Below the pieces are notes generated by a model. That model worked only from the letters and a program-made list of their open reading frames with translations. It had not been told where the DNA came from and made no database searches. From the NCBI RefSeq assembly GCF_030056705.1, contig NZ_JASHIC010000026.1, positions 1-64,000 of the forward strand: a DNA stretch of 64,000 bases, given 5' to 3'. The position numbers were made by a program, and so were the translations under genes. Positions 33,344 through 42,461 of this stretch are shown in pieces (the stretch's first letter is position 1; the number at the start of each line of letters is the position of its first letter). The DNA is from Flectobacillus longus. GTDB lineage: Bacteria; Bacteroidota; Bacteroidia; Cytophagales; Spirosomataceae.

Positions 33344-35830
33344 ATGTCAAATATTGTTAAATGCCTTTTGGGAATAAGTTTGTGTTTGTTTACTCAGTTG
33401 AGTTTTGCGCAAAATATGTTTGTGTCCAAATCTGGTTTTCCCCTCACTCAGTCAGTCATATATGTAGATAATTCAGAAACGGAGTTAGTAAAAACGTCTG
33501 CTTCTTTGTTACAAAAAGATATTGAAGCAGTTACAGGTAAAAAACTCGAAATAGTTTCGGATTTTAAAGGCATCAAAACCAACGCTGTTGTCATTGGTAC
33601 TTTTGACAATTCGGCCTTTCTAAAAACGCTTATGGCGAAGAAATCGCTGAAGCCTCATTCGATTGCCCAACAATGGGAGGGAAGTTTGATTCAGACGATG
33701 CAAAACCCACAAATGGGAATATCAAATGCACTGATATTGGCTGGAAATGACCGCCGTGGAGTGGCTTATGCCGTTTTTGAACTGTCTAAACAAATGGGTA
33801 TTTCGCCTTGGAATTGGTGGGCGGATGTACCTGTTGTGAAGAAAAAGGAACTGTATTTCAAAACACAATTTATACAGACAGATGCACCAAAGGTAAAATA
33901 CAGAGGTATTTTCTTGAATGACGAAGCACCTGCACTTTCGGGATGGGCGAAAGAAAAGTTCGGAGGATTTAATCATCATTTTTATGAAAAAGTATTTGAA
34001 CTTCTACTACGTTTGAAAGCCAATTATATTTGGACTGCCATGTGGGGAAATGCTTTTTATGCGGATGATTCTTTAAATATCAAAACGGCAGATAAGTATG
34101 GAATAGTCATCGGAACTTCACATCATGAGCCATTGATGCGTGCGCACGATGAGTGGCGTAGATTTGGTTCAGGACCTTGGAATTATGAAGCCAATGCTGA
34201 GAAATTAAGAGCATTTTGGAAAGAAGGGATGAAGCGTGCTTGGAACGAAAAAATTGTGAGTATCGGAATGCGTGGTGATGGAGATGAACCTATGTCGAGA
34301 GAAACGGCTACGGCTTTGTTAGAAAAAATCGTAGCAGATCAGCGCAATATCCTTGCTGATGCTACTGGAAAACCTGCCCAAGAAACGCCACAGCTTTGGG
34401 CTATTTATAAAGAAGTTCAGGAGTATTATGATAAAGGTATGCGAGTACCAGATGATGTGACATTGCTATTTTGTGACGACAACTGGGGGAATTTACGCAA
34501 ACTTCCTAAGCTTACCGACGCACCCAGAAAAGGTGGTTACGGGATATATTACCATTTTGACTATGTAGGCGGACCTCGTAATTATAAGTGGTTAAATACC
34601 AATGCTATTCCTCGTATTTGGGAGCAAATGCATTTAGCTTGGGAACATCAAGCAAGAAATATATGGATAGTGAATGTAGGTGACCTAAAACCGATGGAAT
34701 ATCCTATTTCGTTCTTTTTGGACTATGCTTGGAATCCTGAAAAAATACAGGAAAATGACTTGACTAAATATGCCAAAAACTGGGCTAGTCAACAGTTTGG
34801 TCAAGAAAATGCTCAAGAAATTGCGGAACTTTTGAGACTATATACCAAGTATAATGCTCGTCGCAAACCAGAATTGTTGGACGATAAAACCTATTCATTA
34901 GAGACTGGTGAATGGGCAAGTGTAAATCAGGAATATCAACATTTGCTGTCTCGCGCGGAGATTGTGAAAAGTAAACTTTCTCAACCGTATCAGGATGCTT
35001 ATTTTCAATTGGTTTTGCACCCGATTAAAGCCTGTGCCAATTTATATGAAATGTATTTTCAGGTAGCATTAAACAAAAAAGCTTTTGCCGAAAAATCCAT
35101 TAAAGCAAACCAATATGCTGACAAGGTAAAAGAACTATTTGCCAAAGATTCATTGATTACCAACGAATATCATGGATTGAATCAGGGTAAATGGAATCAT
35201 TTGATGAGTCAAACACATATTGGATATACCTATTGGCAACAGCCCGAAAAACAAAAAATGCCTGAGGTTAAATACCTTAATGTAAATGAAGCTTTGCCAG
35301 AAAAGCCACTTGAAAATAGTTTACAGACAAGAACACAAGTTATTTTAGAGGCAAATCAATTTTCAAAATTGATAAATACAAAAGAAGTTACTTGGAAAAT
35401 TTTGCCTGACCATGGTCGGACAGGCTCAGCTATTACGACTTTTCCTGTAACAGCAACAACACAAAGTTTGAGTGCTAATTCTCCTCATGTAGAATATGAG
35501 ATAGAAACTCAACAAGCAGGAGAAGCTATTGTAAAAGCCTATTTCTCACCAACGTTGAACTTTCATGCAACGGAAGAAGGACTTCAATATGCAATTTCAA
35601 TAGACGATGAAACTCCCCAAATTGTGAGTCTTAACAAAGAAGATAAAACAAGTGATAAAGGTATCTGGAATAAATGGGCTGCCGAAAATATCAATATCAA
35701 GACAACAAATCATAGCATACTAAAAGCTGGTAAACATACTATCAAATATTGGATGATTAGTTCAGGAGTGGTTTTACAAAAAATTACCCTAGATTTTGGA
35801 AATACACCGAAGACTTATTTAGGAAATTGA
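33344..35830 (+). CDS. GH115 xylan alpha-1,2-glucuronidase
   Basis: About 828 residues; start at ATG 33344 (MSNIVKCLLGISLCLFTQLSFA gives a clean signal peptide; the frame is open to a GTG at 33320). Family GH115 is recognised from LILAGNDRRGVAYAVFELS, WWADVPV, FLNDEAPALSGWA, NYIWTAMWGNAF, the segment GMRGDGDEPMS and LLFCDDNWGNLRKLP. It removes (4-O-methyl-)glucuronic acid from internal positions of xylan or xylo-oligosaccharides in the periplasm. It heads a gene string with a GPH symporter, GH43 and an esterase, a typical set for finishing acetylated glucuronoxylan oligosaccharides. Confidence 0.92.
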   Translation: MSNIVKCLLGISLCLFTQLSFAQNMFVSKSGFPLTQSVIYVDNSETELVKTSASLLQKDIEAVTGKKLEIVSDFKGIKTNAVVIGTFDNSAFLKTLMAKKSLKPHSIAQQWEGSLIQTMQNPQMGISNALILAGNDRRGVAYAVFELSKQMGISPWNWWADVPVVKKKELYFKTQFIQTDAPKVKYRGIFLNDEAPALSGWAKEKFGGFNHHFYEKVFELLLRLKANYIWTAMWGNAFYADDSLNIKTADKYGIVIGTSHHEPLMRAHDEWRRFGSGPWNYEANAEKLRAFWKEGMKRAWNEKIVSIGMRGDGDEPMSRETATALLEKIVADQRNILADATGKPAQETPQLWAIYKEVQEYYDKGMRVPDDVTLLFCDDNWGNLRKLPKLTDAPRKGGYGIYYHFDYVGGPRNYKWLNTNAIPRIWEQMHLAWEHQARNIWIVNVGDLKPMEYPISFFLDYAWNPEKIQENDLTKYAKNWASQQFGQENAQEIAELLRLYTKYNARRKPELLDDKTYSLETGEWASVNQEYQHLLSRAEIVKSKLSQPYQDAYFQLVLHPIKACANLYEMYFQVALNKKAFAEKSIKANQYADKVKELFAKDSLITNEYHGLNQGKWNHLMSQTHIGYTYWQQPEKQKMPEVKYLNVNEALPEKPLENSLQTRTQVILEANQFSKLINTKEVTWKILPDHGRTGSAITTFPVTATTQSLSANSPHVEYEIETQQAGEAIVKAYFSPTLNFHATEEGLQYAISIDDETPQIVSLNKEDKTSDKGIWNKWAAENINIKTTNHSILKAGKHTIKYWMISSGVVLQKITLDFGNTPKTYLGN

Positions 35831-35952
35831 TTGTTAACACTTTCTAAGTCTCGAACTAGGCATAAAATAATTTCAATCTATCACGAATTTTAAATAAATA
35901 ATTGAAAATTAGATAATTAAAATGAACTGTCTCAAGAAGAAATAAATTTCAC

Positions 35953-36032
35953 TCTGTGCCTCTGTGCCTCTGTGCCTCTGTGCCTCTGTGCCTCTGTGCC
36001 TCTGTGCCTCTGTGCCTCTGTGCCTCTGTGCC
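35953..36032 (+). repeat. Tandem repeat, ten perfect copies of an 8-bp unit
   Basis: The unit TCTGTGCC is repeated ten times without a mismatch, ending 36 bases upstream of the ATG of the GPH transporter. The unit is not a multiple of three, and such perfect arrays are prone to slippage. The array is in an open frame that runs into the transporter gene (via a GTG at 35964), but that extension would encode a meaningless VPLCLCAS repeat. Confidence 0.95.
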
Positions 36033-36068
36033 ACAACCCTGTACCCCGAAAAGCAAACTTATTTAACT

Positions 36069-37535
36069 ATGAACCAACAATCATCAGAAAAACTATCTGT
36101 TCTCGAAAAAATTGGATACAGTCTTGGAGACTTAGCTGCCAATTTAATTTTCCAAACCTTAATGGCTTTTTTAGCCTTTTTTTACACAGATATTTATAAA
36201 ATTCCTGCTTCCAAAGCGAGTTTGGTTATGCTAACAGGCGGTATCGTTGGTGCGATATTCAACTTGGCAATGGGCGCTATTGCTGACCGCACCGTTACCC
36301 GTTGGGGGAAATTTCGTCCTTGGGTATTATGGACAGCCATTCCATTTGGAGTGATGGCATTGTTAGCATTCTCAACACCAGATTTAGGCGATTCTGGGAA
36401 GTTTTTATATGCCCTTATTACCTATATTTTTTTGGTGGTTATTTATTCAGCCAACAATTTACCTTATTCTGCTTTGAGTGGCGTAATGACAGGCGATATG
36501 AAAGAACGTAATAGTCTTTCTTCTTATCGTTTTGTGGCGGTAATGTTGGCACAATTCATTATTCAAGTGATTTTGCTTCCTGCCGCTATTGCTGTAGGAC
36601 ATGGCGACAAAGCCGTTGGATTTGAAAAAGTTATGTTGATTTTTGCTATCACAGGTGTCCTTTGTTTTTTAGTAACATTTTTTACCACTAGAGAAAGAAT
36701 TGTACCTGATGTAACGCAAAAAACGCCAATAGCCGAGGATTTAAACGATTTGCTTAACAACCGACCTTGGATTATCATGTTGGTACTTACGGTATTGGTA
36801 TTCATTACTTTAGCCTTGAAAGGTGGAATGAATATTTACTTTTTTAGATATTACCTTACAGAAAGTAGTCAAGTGACATTTTTAGAAACGGTAGGTTTTC
36901 CTTCTTGGATTAAACAGTTGAGTGAAATTTTTGGAGCAGAGGCTTTCTCAGAATTTAGCCAATCTAATAGCGCTCCCTATGCAACCTCTAGTATTATCAA
37001 TGCCTCTAGTACGATTGCGATGATTGTGGGTATTTTCTTCTCGAAACCACTTGCTGACAGATTTGGCAAACGTAATATTTTTGCTATGTTCTTATGTCTT
37101 TCAGCACTTTGCTTGTTGTCCCTTTACATGTTATCCAATGAATCAGTATCAGCAGTTTTTATGATTCAAACTTTACATGGTTTGTTGTATGGAGTGACTA
37201 TTCCATTGTTATGGGCTATGATTGCAGACGTAGCTGATTACAGCGAATGGAAAAATAACCGTCGTGCTACTGCGATTATTTTCTCTGCCATGATTTTTGG
37301 GCTAAAAGTTGGTTTAAGTGTTGGAGGTGCTATTTCAACTTGGATGCTAAGTATCTTTGGCTATAATGCCGATGCTCAGCTGCAGACAGAGAGTGCCATC
37401 AATGGTATTAAATTACTCGTAAGTGTAATTCCTGGAGGATTATTTATCGTAGGAGCAACCTTGTTATTGGGATATATGATTGATAAAACTATGGAATTAA
37501 CCATCGAAGCAGATTTGAAGGAAAGAAGAAAGTAA
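36069..37535 (+). CDS. GPH-family (glycoside-pentoside-hexuronide:cation) symporter
   Basis: About 488 residues and 12 predicted membrane segments; start at ATG 36069 (MNQQSSEKLSVLEKIGYSLGDLAANLIF), since upstream codons derive from the tandem repeat. Family hallmarks are GYSLGDLAANLIFQ, GAIADRTVTRWGKFRPWVLW and PLLWAMIADVADYSEW. It is an inner-membrane importer, likely for xylosides, xylo-oligosaccharides or glucuronides released by GH115. It feeds the cytoplasmic GH43 encoded next. Confidence 0.9.
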   Translation: MNQQSSEKLSVLEKIGYSLGDLAANLIFQTLMAFLAFFYTDIYKIPASKASLVMLTGGIVGAIFNLAMGAIADRTVTRWGKFRPWVLWTAIPFGVMALLAFSTPDLGDSGKFLYALITYIFLVVIYSANNLPYSALSGVMTGDMKERNSLSSYRFVAVMLAQFIIQVILLPAAIAVGHGDKAVGFEKVMLIFAITGVLCFLVTFFTTRERIVPDVTQKTPIAEDLNDLLNNRPWIIMLVLTVLVFITLALKGGMNIYFFRYYLTESSQVTFLETVGFPSWIKQLSEIFGAEAFSEFSQSNSAPYATSSIINASSTIAMIVGIFFSKPLADRFGKRNIFAMFLCLSALCLLSLYMLSNESVSAVFMIQTLHGLLYGVTIPLLWAMIADVADYSEWKNNRRATAIIFSAMIFGLKVGLSVGGAISTWMLSIFGYNADAQLQTESAINGIKLLVSVIPGGLFIVGATLLLGYMIDKTMELTIEADLKERRK

Positions 37536-37539
37536 GTAG

Positions 37540-37608
37540 GAGTGCTGAGTTTTGAATGTAAAGCATTGATATTTAAAAATCTAAATTCACAACTCATACT
37601 TCAGTTAG
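37540..37608 (+). repeat. R2-type repeat, copy d (outer arms only)
   Basis: GGAGTGCTGAGTTTTGAATG and, 40 bases on, ATTCACAACTCATACTTCAG: the outer arms of R2 without the centre. It lies between the GPH transporter and GH43 genes. Confidence 0.5.
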
Positions 37609-37715
37609 TAGGTAAAATTAAAATAATTCTACCTACCATAGATATTATGCTAAAAGTGTTTCTAATAAAACCATAAATACATTTTTGCCTAAGGCTTACA
37701 GCCTAGAGTGCATGA
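37608..37715 (+). repeat. R3 repeat, copy 2
   Basis: GGTAAAATTAAAATAATTCT at the left and TTGCCTAAGGCTTACAGCCT at the right, same orientation as copy 1; the middle is shorter and diverged. Confidence 0.6.
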
Positions 37716-37742
37716 ATACCATTTTATTAAAAAACTATTGTC

Positions 37743-38762
37743 ATGCCAGAAAAACCAATAGATCATATCGATTTTGATACGATAGATTCAAAAGCAATCT
37801 CACAACCTTTAGTAAAGCATATTTATACTGCCGATCCTTCGGCGCATGTTTTCAACGGGAAGATTTATATTTATCCATCGCACGACATTGAAGCAGGCAT
37901 TCCTTTTGATGACTTAGGGAGTCATTTTGCCATGGAAGATTACCATGTGATTTCTTTGGATAATCCTGATGCGGATGCAGTAGACAATGGCATTGCGTTG
38001 CACGTAAACGATGTGCCTTGGGCAAAAAAGCAAATGTGGGCACCCGACGCAGCAGAGAAAGACGGGAAGTATTACCTGTATTTCCCAGCCAAAAATCAAG
38101 AGGATATTTTCCAGATTGGAGTAGCCGTAAGCGATTCTCCAGTTGGACCTTTTGTAGCACAACCAGCGCCAATCAAAAATAGCTATTCGATTGACCCAGC
38201 TGTTTTTGTTGATGAGGATGGTTCGGCTTATATGTATTTCGGCGGTATTTGGGGAGGGCAATTGCAGTCTTATCGCAATAACACTTATAGCCCAGAAAAC
38301 CTCGAACCTACAGCAAATGAAATTGCGTTGGGGCCAAGAGTTGCCAAATTGACCAATGATATGTTGGAGTTTGCTGAAGAAGTTCAAGAGATTTTTATTT
38401 TGGACGAAAACGGTGAAAAACTGTTAGCTGGCGACAACGATCGAAGATTTTTTGAAGCAAGCTGGGTCCATAAATATCAAGGGAAATACTATTTTTCCTA
38501 TTCGACTGGCGACACGCATTTCTTGTGTTATGGCATTGGCGATAACCCTTACGGTCCATTCACCTATGCAGGACGCATCATGAATCCTGTAATTGGCTGG
38601 ACAACGCATCATTCTATTTGCGAATACGAAGGAAAATGGTATCTGTTTTACCATGATTCTACTCTATCAAAAGGAGTAACGCATTTAAGAAGTATCAAAA
38701 TGACAGAGATTCATTACGATGAAAATGGGTTGATTCAACTAATAGAACCATATCATATTTAA
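37743..38762 (+). CDS. Cytoplasmic GH43 beta-xylosidase / alpha-L-arabinofuranosidase
   Basis: 339 residues forming a single five-bladed propeller and no signal peptide, so probably cytoplasmic. Catalytic triad by GH43 pattern: D31 (YTADPSAHV), D151 (SIDPAVFVDEDG) and E239 (FFEASWVHKY). The insertion QMWAPDAAEKDGKYYLYF is typical of the family. It would hydrolyse short xylosides or arabinosides delivered by the GPH symporter. Whether it is xylosidase or arabinofuranosidase cannot be decided from sequence; subfamily 1 is my best guess. Confidence 0.87.
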   Translation: MPEKPIDHIDFDTIDSKAISQPLVKHIYTADPSAHVFNGKIYIYPSHDIEAGIPFDDLGSHFAMEDYHVISLDNPDADAVDNGIALHVNDVPWAKKQMWAPDAAEKDGKYYLYFPAKNQEDIFQIGVAVSDSPVGPFVAQPAPIKNSYSIDPAVFVDEDGSAYMYFGGIWGGQLQSYRNNTYSPENLEPTANEIALGPRVAKLTNDMLEFAEEVQEIFILDENGEKLLAGDNDRRFFEASWVHKYQGKYYFSYSTGDTHFLCYGIGDNPYGPFTYAGRIMNPVIGWTTHHSICEYEGKWYLFYHDSTLSKGVTHLRSIKMTEIHYDENGLIQLIEPYHI

Positions 38763-38806
38763 CTTACTAGAGGCGTCTATTGGGCGTCTCTATCGCTTTA
38801 TTTACT

Positions 38807-40732
38807 ATGAAAAAAGTCTTTTTTCTGCTATTTTTTGTGAGTTTTTACTTAAAAATAAATGCTCAATTACGCTTACCCAAATTAGTAAGTGACGGTATGA
38901 TTTTGCAAAGACAAACGCCTCTTAAAGTTTGGGGTTGGGACAACGAAGGAGCAAAAATTCAAGTAAAGTTTCAGAATAAAATATACAAAACAGCTACTTC
39001 TAAGTCTGGTAATTGGCAATTGACTTTACCAACTTTTGAAGCTGGTGGACCCTATCAGATGGAAGTGAGTGATGCTAAAACTAAAATTACCATCAATGAC
39101 GTGTTAATCGGTGATGTTTGGTTTTGTAGTGGTCAAAGTAATATGGTGCATCAGCTCAATATTCATGATGTAACCTATGCCAAAGAAATTGCGGAGGCAA
39201 ATTTCCCACAAATCAGACAATTTTGGGTACCGACCTTAACCAATACTGTTTCAGCACAAGAAGATATTCCTAATGGTCAATGGAAAAAGGCCGTAGGCGA
39301 GGAGGTAAGACCGTTTTCGGCAGTGGCATATTTTTTTGCAAAAAAGCTTCATCAGAAATATCAAATTCCTATTGGCATCATCAATGCAAGTGTTGGAGGG
39401 ACGCCAATTGAAGCTTGGATTAGTGAAGGTGGTTTGCCCGAAATTCCCAATATTAAAGAATTGGTAAACAAGAATAAGGATACTTCCCGAATCAATGAAA
39501 TCAATCGTAAAAGTCAGGAATATAGTCGCTCGTTGCCACTACCAAGCGATGAAGGTATGATGGGTAAGTGGTACGAAACGACTTACGTACCCAAGAACTG
39601 GAAAAATATCAATGTCCCAGGGTATTGGGAAGACCAAGGTATTCGAAATCTAGATGGTATTGTTTGGTATAGAAAAGAGGTAAATATCCCAGCTTCTATG
39701 ATTGGGAAAAAGGCTAAGGTATTTCTAGGAAGAATTGTCGATGCAGATGAATTGTATATCAATGGGAAAAAAGTGGGCTCGACAGGTTATATGTATCCAC
39801 AGCGGAGATATGCAGTAGCATCGGATATTTTGAAAGAAGGAGTAAATACCTTTGTAGTTAGAGTAACCAACAATGGCGGAAAAGGCGGTTTTGTACCAGA
39901 TAAACCTTATTGTATTTTTTCAGAAAAGGATACCGTTGATTTGAAAGGAACTTGGCAATATAAAGTTGGGGTAGTATTTCAAAGACAAAATAACCCCAAT
40001 GCTGTCTCGCCAATAAGTCTACAAAATCAACCAACAGCCTTGTATAATGCCATGGTGGCACACGCTATTCCATACGCTATAAAAGGAATTTGTTGGTATC
40101 AAGGTGAGACTAATACAGGGAAATCTGTCGAATACGCACAACTATTACCAGCCTTAATCAAAGATTGGCGCCAAAAATGGAATAATACTTCATTACCATT
40201 TTTGTATGTACAATTGCCTGGCTTCATGGATTACGACTACCTTCCTTCCGAAAGTAGCTGGGCAGTATTAAGAGAGTCACAAGCCAAAGCCCTATCTGTT
40301 CCAAATACTGCGATGACCGTTGCCATCGACCTTGGCGAATGGAACGATATTCATCCAGATAATAAAAAGGATGTGGGAGAACGACTAGCTTTATCAGCCT
40401 TGAAATTGGCGTATCATGAAAATGTTATTCATTCTGGTCCGAGTTTACTTTCTTCAGAAATAAAAGATCAACAGATTATCCTAACATTTGATAACATTGG
40501 TAGTGGATTAAAAACGAAGGATGGCGAGCCAATCGGAGATTTAGCGATTGCGGGTGCGGACAAGAAATTTGTATGGGCAAAGTCTAGAATAGAAGGAAAC
40601 AAAATAATTATTTGGGCTGAAAGTATTTCAAATCCCAAATTTGTGAGATACGCTTGGTCTGATAATCCTATCAATCCAAATTTAGTAAACGCTGAAGGAT
40701 TACCAGCGTCACCATTTAGAACGGATAATTAG
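38807..40732 (+). CDS. SASA-family carbohydrate O-acetylesterase with inserted beta-sandwich
   Basis: About 641 residues; start at ATG 38807 gives the signal MKKVFFLLFFVSFYLKINA. SGNH/SASA hydrolase with catalytic serine in FCSGQSNM and a C-terminal DxxH-type dyad in EWNDIHPDN. The two halves of the catalytic domain are split by a jelly-roll module (about 265-380, VPGYWEDQGI ... VVRVTNNGGKGG) resembling GH2 sugar-binding domains. This interrupted layout is known for CE20-type xylan acetylesterases. Annotated widely as sialate O-acetylesterase, but with GH115 and GH43 neighbours an acetyl-xylan role is more likely. Confidence 0.85.
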   Translation: MKKVFFLLFFVSFYLKINAQLRLPKLVSDGMILQRQTPLKVWGWDNEGAKIQVKFQNKIYKTATSKSGNWQLTLPTFEAGGPYQMEVSDAKTKITINDVLIGDVWFCSGQSNMVHQLNIHDVTYAKEIAEANFPQIRQFWVPTLTNTVSAQEDIPNGQWKKAVGEEVRPFSAVAYFFAKKLHQKYQIPIGIINASVGGTPIEAWISEGGLPEIPNIKELVNKNKDTSRINEINRKSQEYSRSLPLPSDEGMMGKWYETTYVPKNWKNINVPGYWEDQGIRNLDGIVWYRKEVNIPASMIGKKAKVFLGRIVDADELYINGKKVGSTGYMYPQRRYAVASDILKEGVNTFVVRVTNNGGKGGFVPDKPYCIFSEKDTVDLKGTWQYKVGVVFQRQNNPNAVSPISLQNQPTALYNAMVAHAIPYAIKGICWYQGETNTGKSVEYAQLLPALIKDWRQKWNNTSLPFLYVQLPGFMDYDYLPSESSWAVLRESQAKALSVPNTAMTVAIDLGEWNDIHPDNKKDVGERLALSALKLAYHENVIHSGPSLLSSEIKDQQIILTFDNIGSGLKTKDGEPIGDLAIAGADKKFVWAKSRIEGNKIIIWAESISNPKFVRYAWSDNPINPNLVNAEGLPASPFRTDN

Positions 40733-40835
40733 GGTGTTTGACGCTATTTCAAATTGAGTGATTTGTGATTAAGTGCTTATGTTAAAATTTGTACATTACC
40801 AGTCTAAAGATGTGTTCTCCAATATGGTAGTATCA

Positions 40836-40873
40836 AAAAAAGTGCCTGTAAAGTAATTTTCAAACGCTTTTTT
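40836..40873 (+). terminator. Weak intrinsic terminator after the esterase gene
   Basis: AAAAAAGTG / CGCTTTTTT form a 9-bp stem (one G-T pair) around a 20-base loop, ending in a T-run. The A/T-rich stem makes this a modest prediction. Confidence 0.4.
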
Positions 40874-40957
40874 ATGTGAAATTTTAATAATAACCCTACC
40901 ATCAAGGTTGGGATAACTTAAGTAATAAAGCAAAATAAAATTGTATTATTCTACTTT

Positions 40958-41087
40958 AGAATATATGCCGTAGGCATTAGGCAAAAAAGCTTCTATTATT
41001 TCATAAGAAAAACTTTTTAACTTTTAGCCTACGGCATAAAGCCTAGTGCTTAAAGCGGATAAAATTATTTTAATTTTGCCCGATAAT
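40958..41087 (-). repeat. R3 repeat, copy 3 (inverted relative to copy 1)
   Basis: ATGCCGTAGGCATTAGGC ... TTTCATAAGAAAAACTTTT ... AGCCTACGGCATAAAGCC ... TTAAAGCGGATAAAATTATT. Strong match to the reverse complement of copy 1. It lies in the 436-base gap between the esterase and LacI regulator B, which otherwise holds only a weak terminator. Confidence 0.7.
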
Positions 41088-41168
41088 CTAAGTATTAATA
41101 CAAAATTAAGTCGAACGAGTAACGAGAAAAGGTATTAGTAATCAAGATTTATACTCACAATTCAGCAT

Positions 41169-42200
41169 TCACATGTAATGTTTCCTTACCGAACTTTGCC
41201 TAGTCATTAATTCTGTTTCCAGAATCACCTCGTTGATTTTAGGGATACCATTATTTTTTCGAATATCGTCAAAATAAACACGGGCTGCTCTGATGCCTAA
41301 TTCCTTACTTTTTTGGTCAACTGAGGATAAGGATGGATTCATGATGGCAGTGAAAGTTTCGTTGGCAAAACCAAAAATACCTAAATCTTGGGGTACTCTA
41401 ATACCCATTGATTCAGCTTTTTGTAAAACAGCTACTGATTGATGATCAGATACGGTAAAAATAGCATCTGGTCTATTTGCATCCCGTAAAAGTTGGTCGA
41501 TAACTTCGGTAACAATACTCAAATCAAAAACATCATCAAATAATAAGGGTGTTCTATTTGAAAAGGCAGAATCTTCCCAAGCCTGTAAAAAACCATCTCT
41601 ACGTTGTTTGAAGGTCGTTAAATGAGTGGGACCACCCAAAAAAGCAATGCGTTCATAACCTTGTCCAAAAAGACTTTGCATGACATCGTAAGCTGCTTTT
41701 TTGTTGTCATTCAGGACTTTACAACTATTTAATTGGTCGAGATAACGGTCAATTTGAATTAATGGAATGTTATGTTGCGCTATGCTCTCTAAATGTTCAG
41801 TTGTGGTAGTTTCGGCGGCTACAGAGAGAATAATACAATCTACATTTTGACGTACCAAGGTATCTACAGCCAAACATTCCCTTTGAAAAGATTCATGTGT
41901 TTGACAAATAATAAGGCTGTGATTATGTTCGAAACAGATTTCTTCAATTCCTGCAATAATTTCAGAGAAAAAACTCTGATTGATATGTGGTACAATTACA
42001 CCAAGGGTTTTGGACGAACCTTGGCGCAAATTAGCGGCATGAGAATTAAGCTTAAAATTCAATTCCTTCGCTTTTTTCTTTACCGCTGCGACTACTTCTG
42101 GGTTAATGGAAGGGTGTTCGTTTAGAGCTCTCGACACATAAGATGCCGAAATACCCATGGCTCTCGCCAAATCATATATGGTTATTCTTCTTTGACTCAT
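41169..42200 (-). CDS. LacI-family transcriptional regulator B
   Basis: 343 residues. DNA-binding domain MSQRRITIYDLARAMGISAS with YVSRALNEHPSINPEV, hinge SHAANLRQGSSKTLGVIVP, and the sugar-binding domain ending VILETELMTRQSSV. It is divergent from the GH43 gene at 42462, whose promoter carries two inverted repeats that are good candidates for its operator. It shares about the usual family-level similarity with regulator A and is not a recent duplicate by eye. Confidence 0.9.
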   Translation of the reverse strand: MSQRRITIYDLARAMGISASYVSRALNEHPSINPEVVAAVKKKAKELNFKLNSHAANLRQGSSKTLGVIVPHINQSFFSEIIAGIEEICFEHNHSLIICQTHESFQRECLAVDTLVRQNVDCIILSVAAETTTTEHLESIAQHNIPLIQIDRYLDQLNSCKVLNDNKKAAYDVMQSLFGQGYERIAFLGGPTHLTTFKQRRDGFLQAWEDSAFSNRTPLLFDDVFDLSIVTEVIDQLLRDANRPDAIFTVSDHQSVAVLQKAESMGIRVPQDLGIFGFANETFTAIMNPSLSSVDQKSKELGIRAARVYFDDIRKNNGIPKINEVILETELMTRQSSVRKHYM

Positions 42201-42337
42201 TTTCTAAAATAACAGATTTGTGGACTGTTAGAGGGATAGTTATTCAGTAAAGTTACGCTTTATTAATATCTACCTAATACTTTTTAGTTATCAGACAAAA
42301 AGATAATAAAATATATGAATAATAATATTTCAAATTG

Positions 42338-42387
42338 TTTGTTTAATCTTGATTACATTATTAACTTTGTTACATATCAAGTAACAA
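42338..42387 (+). promoter_or_regulatory. Promoter of GH43 (42462) with overlapping operator
   Basis: TTTG (42338-42341), 20-base spacer, TAACTTTG (42362-42369): an exact match to the Bacteroidota consensus. Inverted repeat TTGTTAC (42367-42373) / GTAACAA (42381-42387) overlaps the -7 box and the expected start site near 42376, the right place for repression by LacI regulator B. Confidence 0.6.
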
Positions 42388-42429
42388 CTTTGGGCTGTCT
42401 ATGACTTGCCTTTTATTTTACCTCTAAAA

Positions 42430-42444
42430 GTGTCAAATTGACAC
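42430..42444. promoter_or_regulatory. Second inverted repeat in the GH43 leader
   Basis: GTGTCAA-A-TTGACAC, 7-bp perfect arms around one base, 17 bases before the start codon of the GH43 gene. It could be a second operator or a short hairpin near the ribosome entry site. Confidence 0.45.
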
Positions 42445-42461
42445 ATTGTAAAAACTGACTT

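Noticed and set aside
35953-36032. CRISPR-like array.
   Set aside because: The units are 8 bases with no spacers; it is a simple tandem repeat. No CRISPR array or cas gene was seen in the window.
35964-36068. N-terminal extension of the GPH transporter through the tandem repeat (GTG start at 35964).
   Set aside because: It would add a cysteine-rich VPLCLCAS repeat coded by a slippage-prone 8-bp array; homologous transporters start near the MNQQSSEK position with the conserved first helix.
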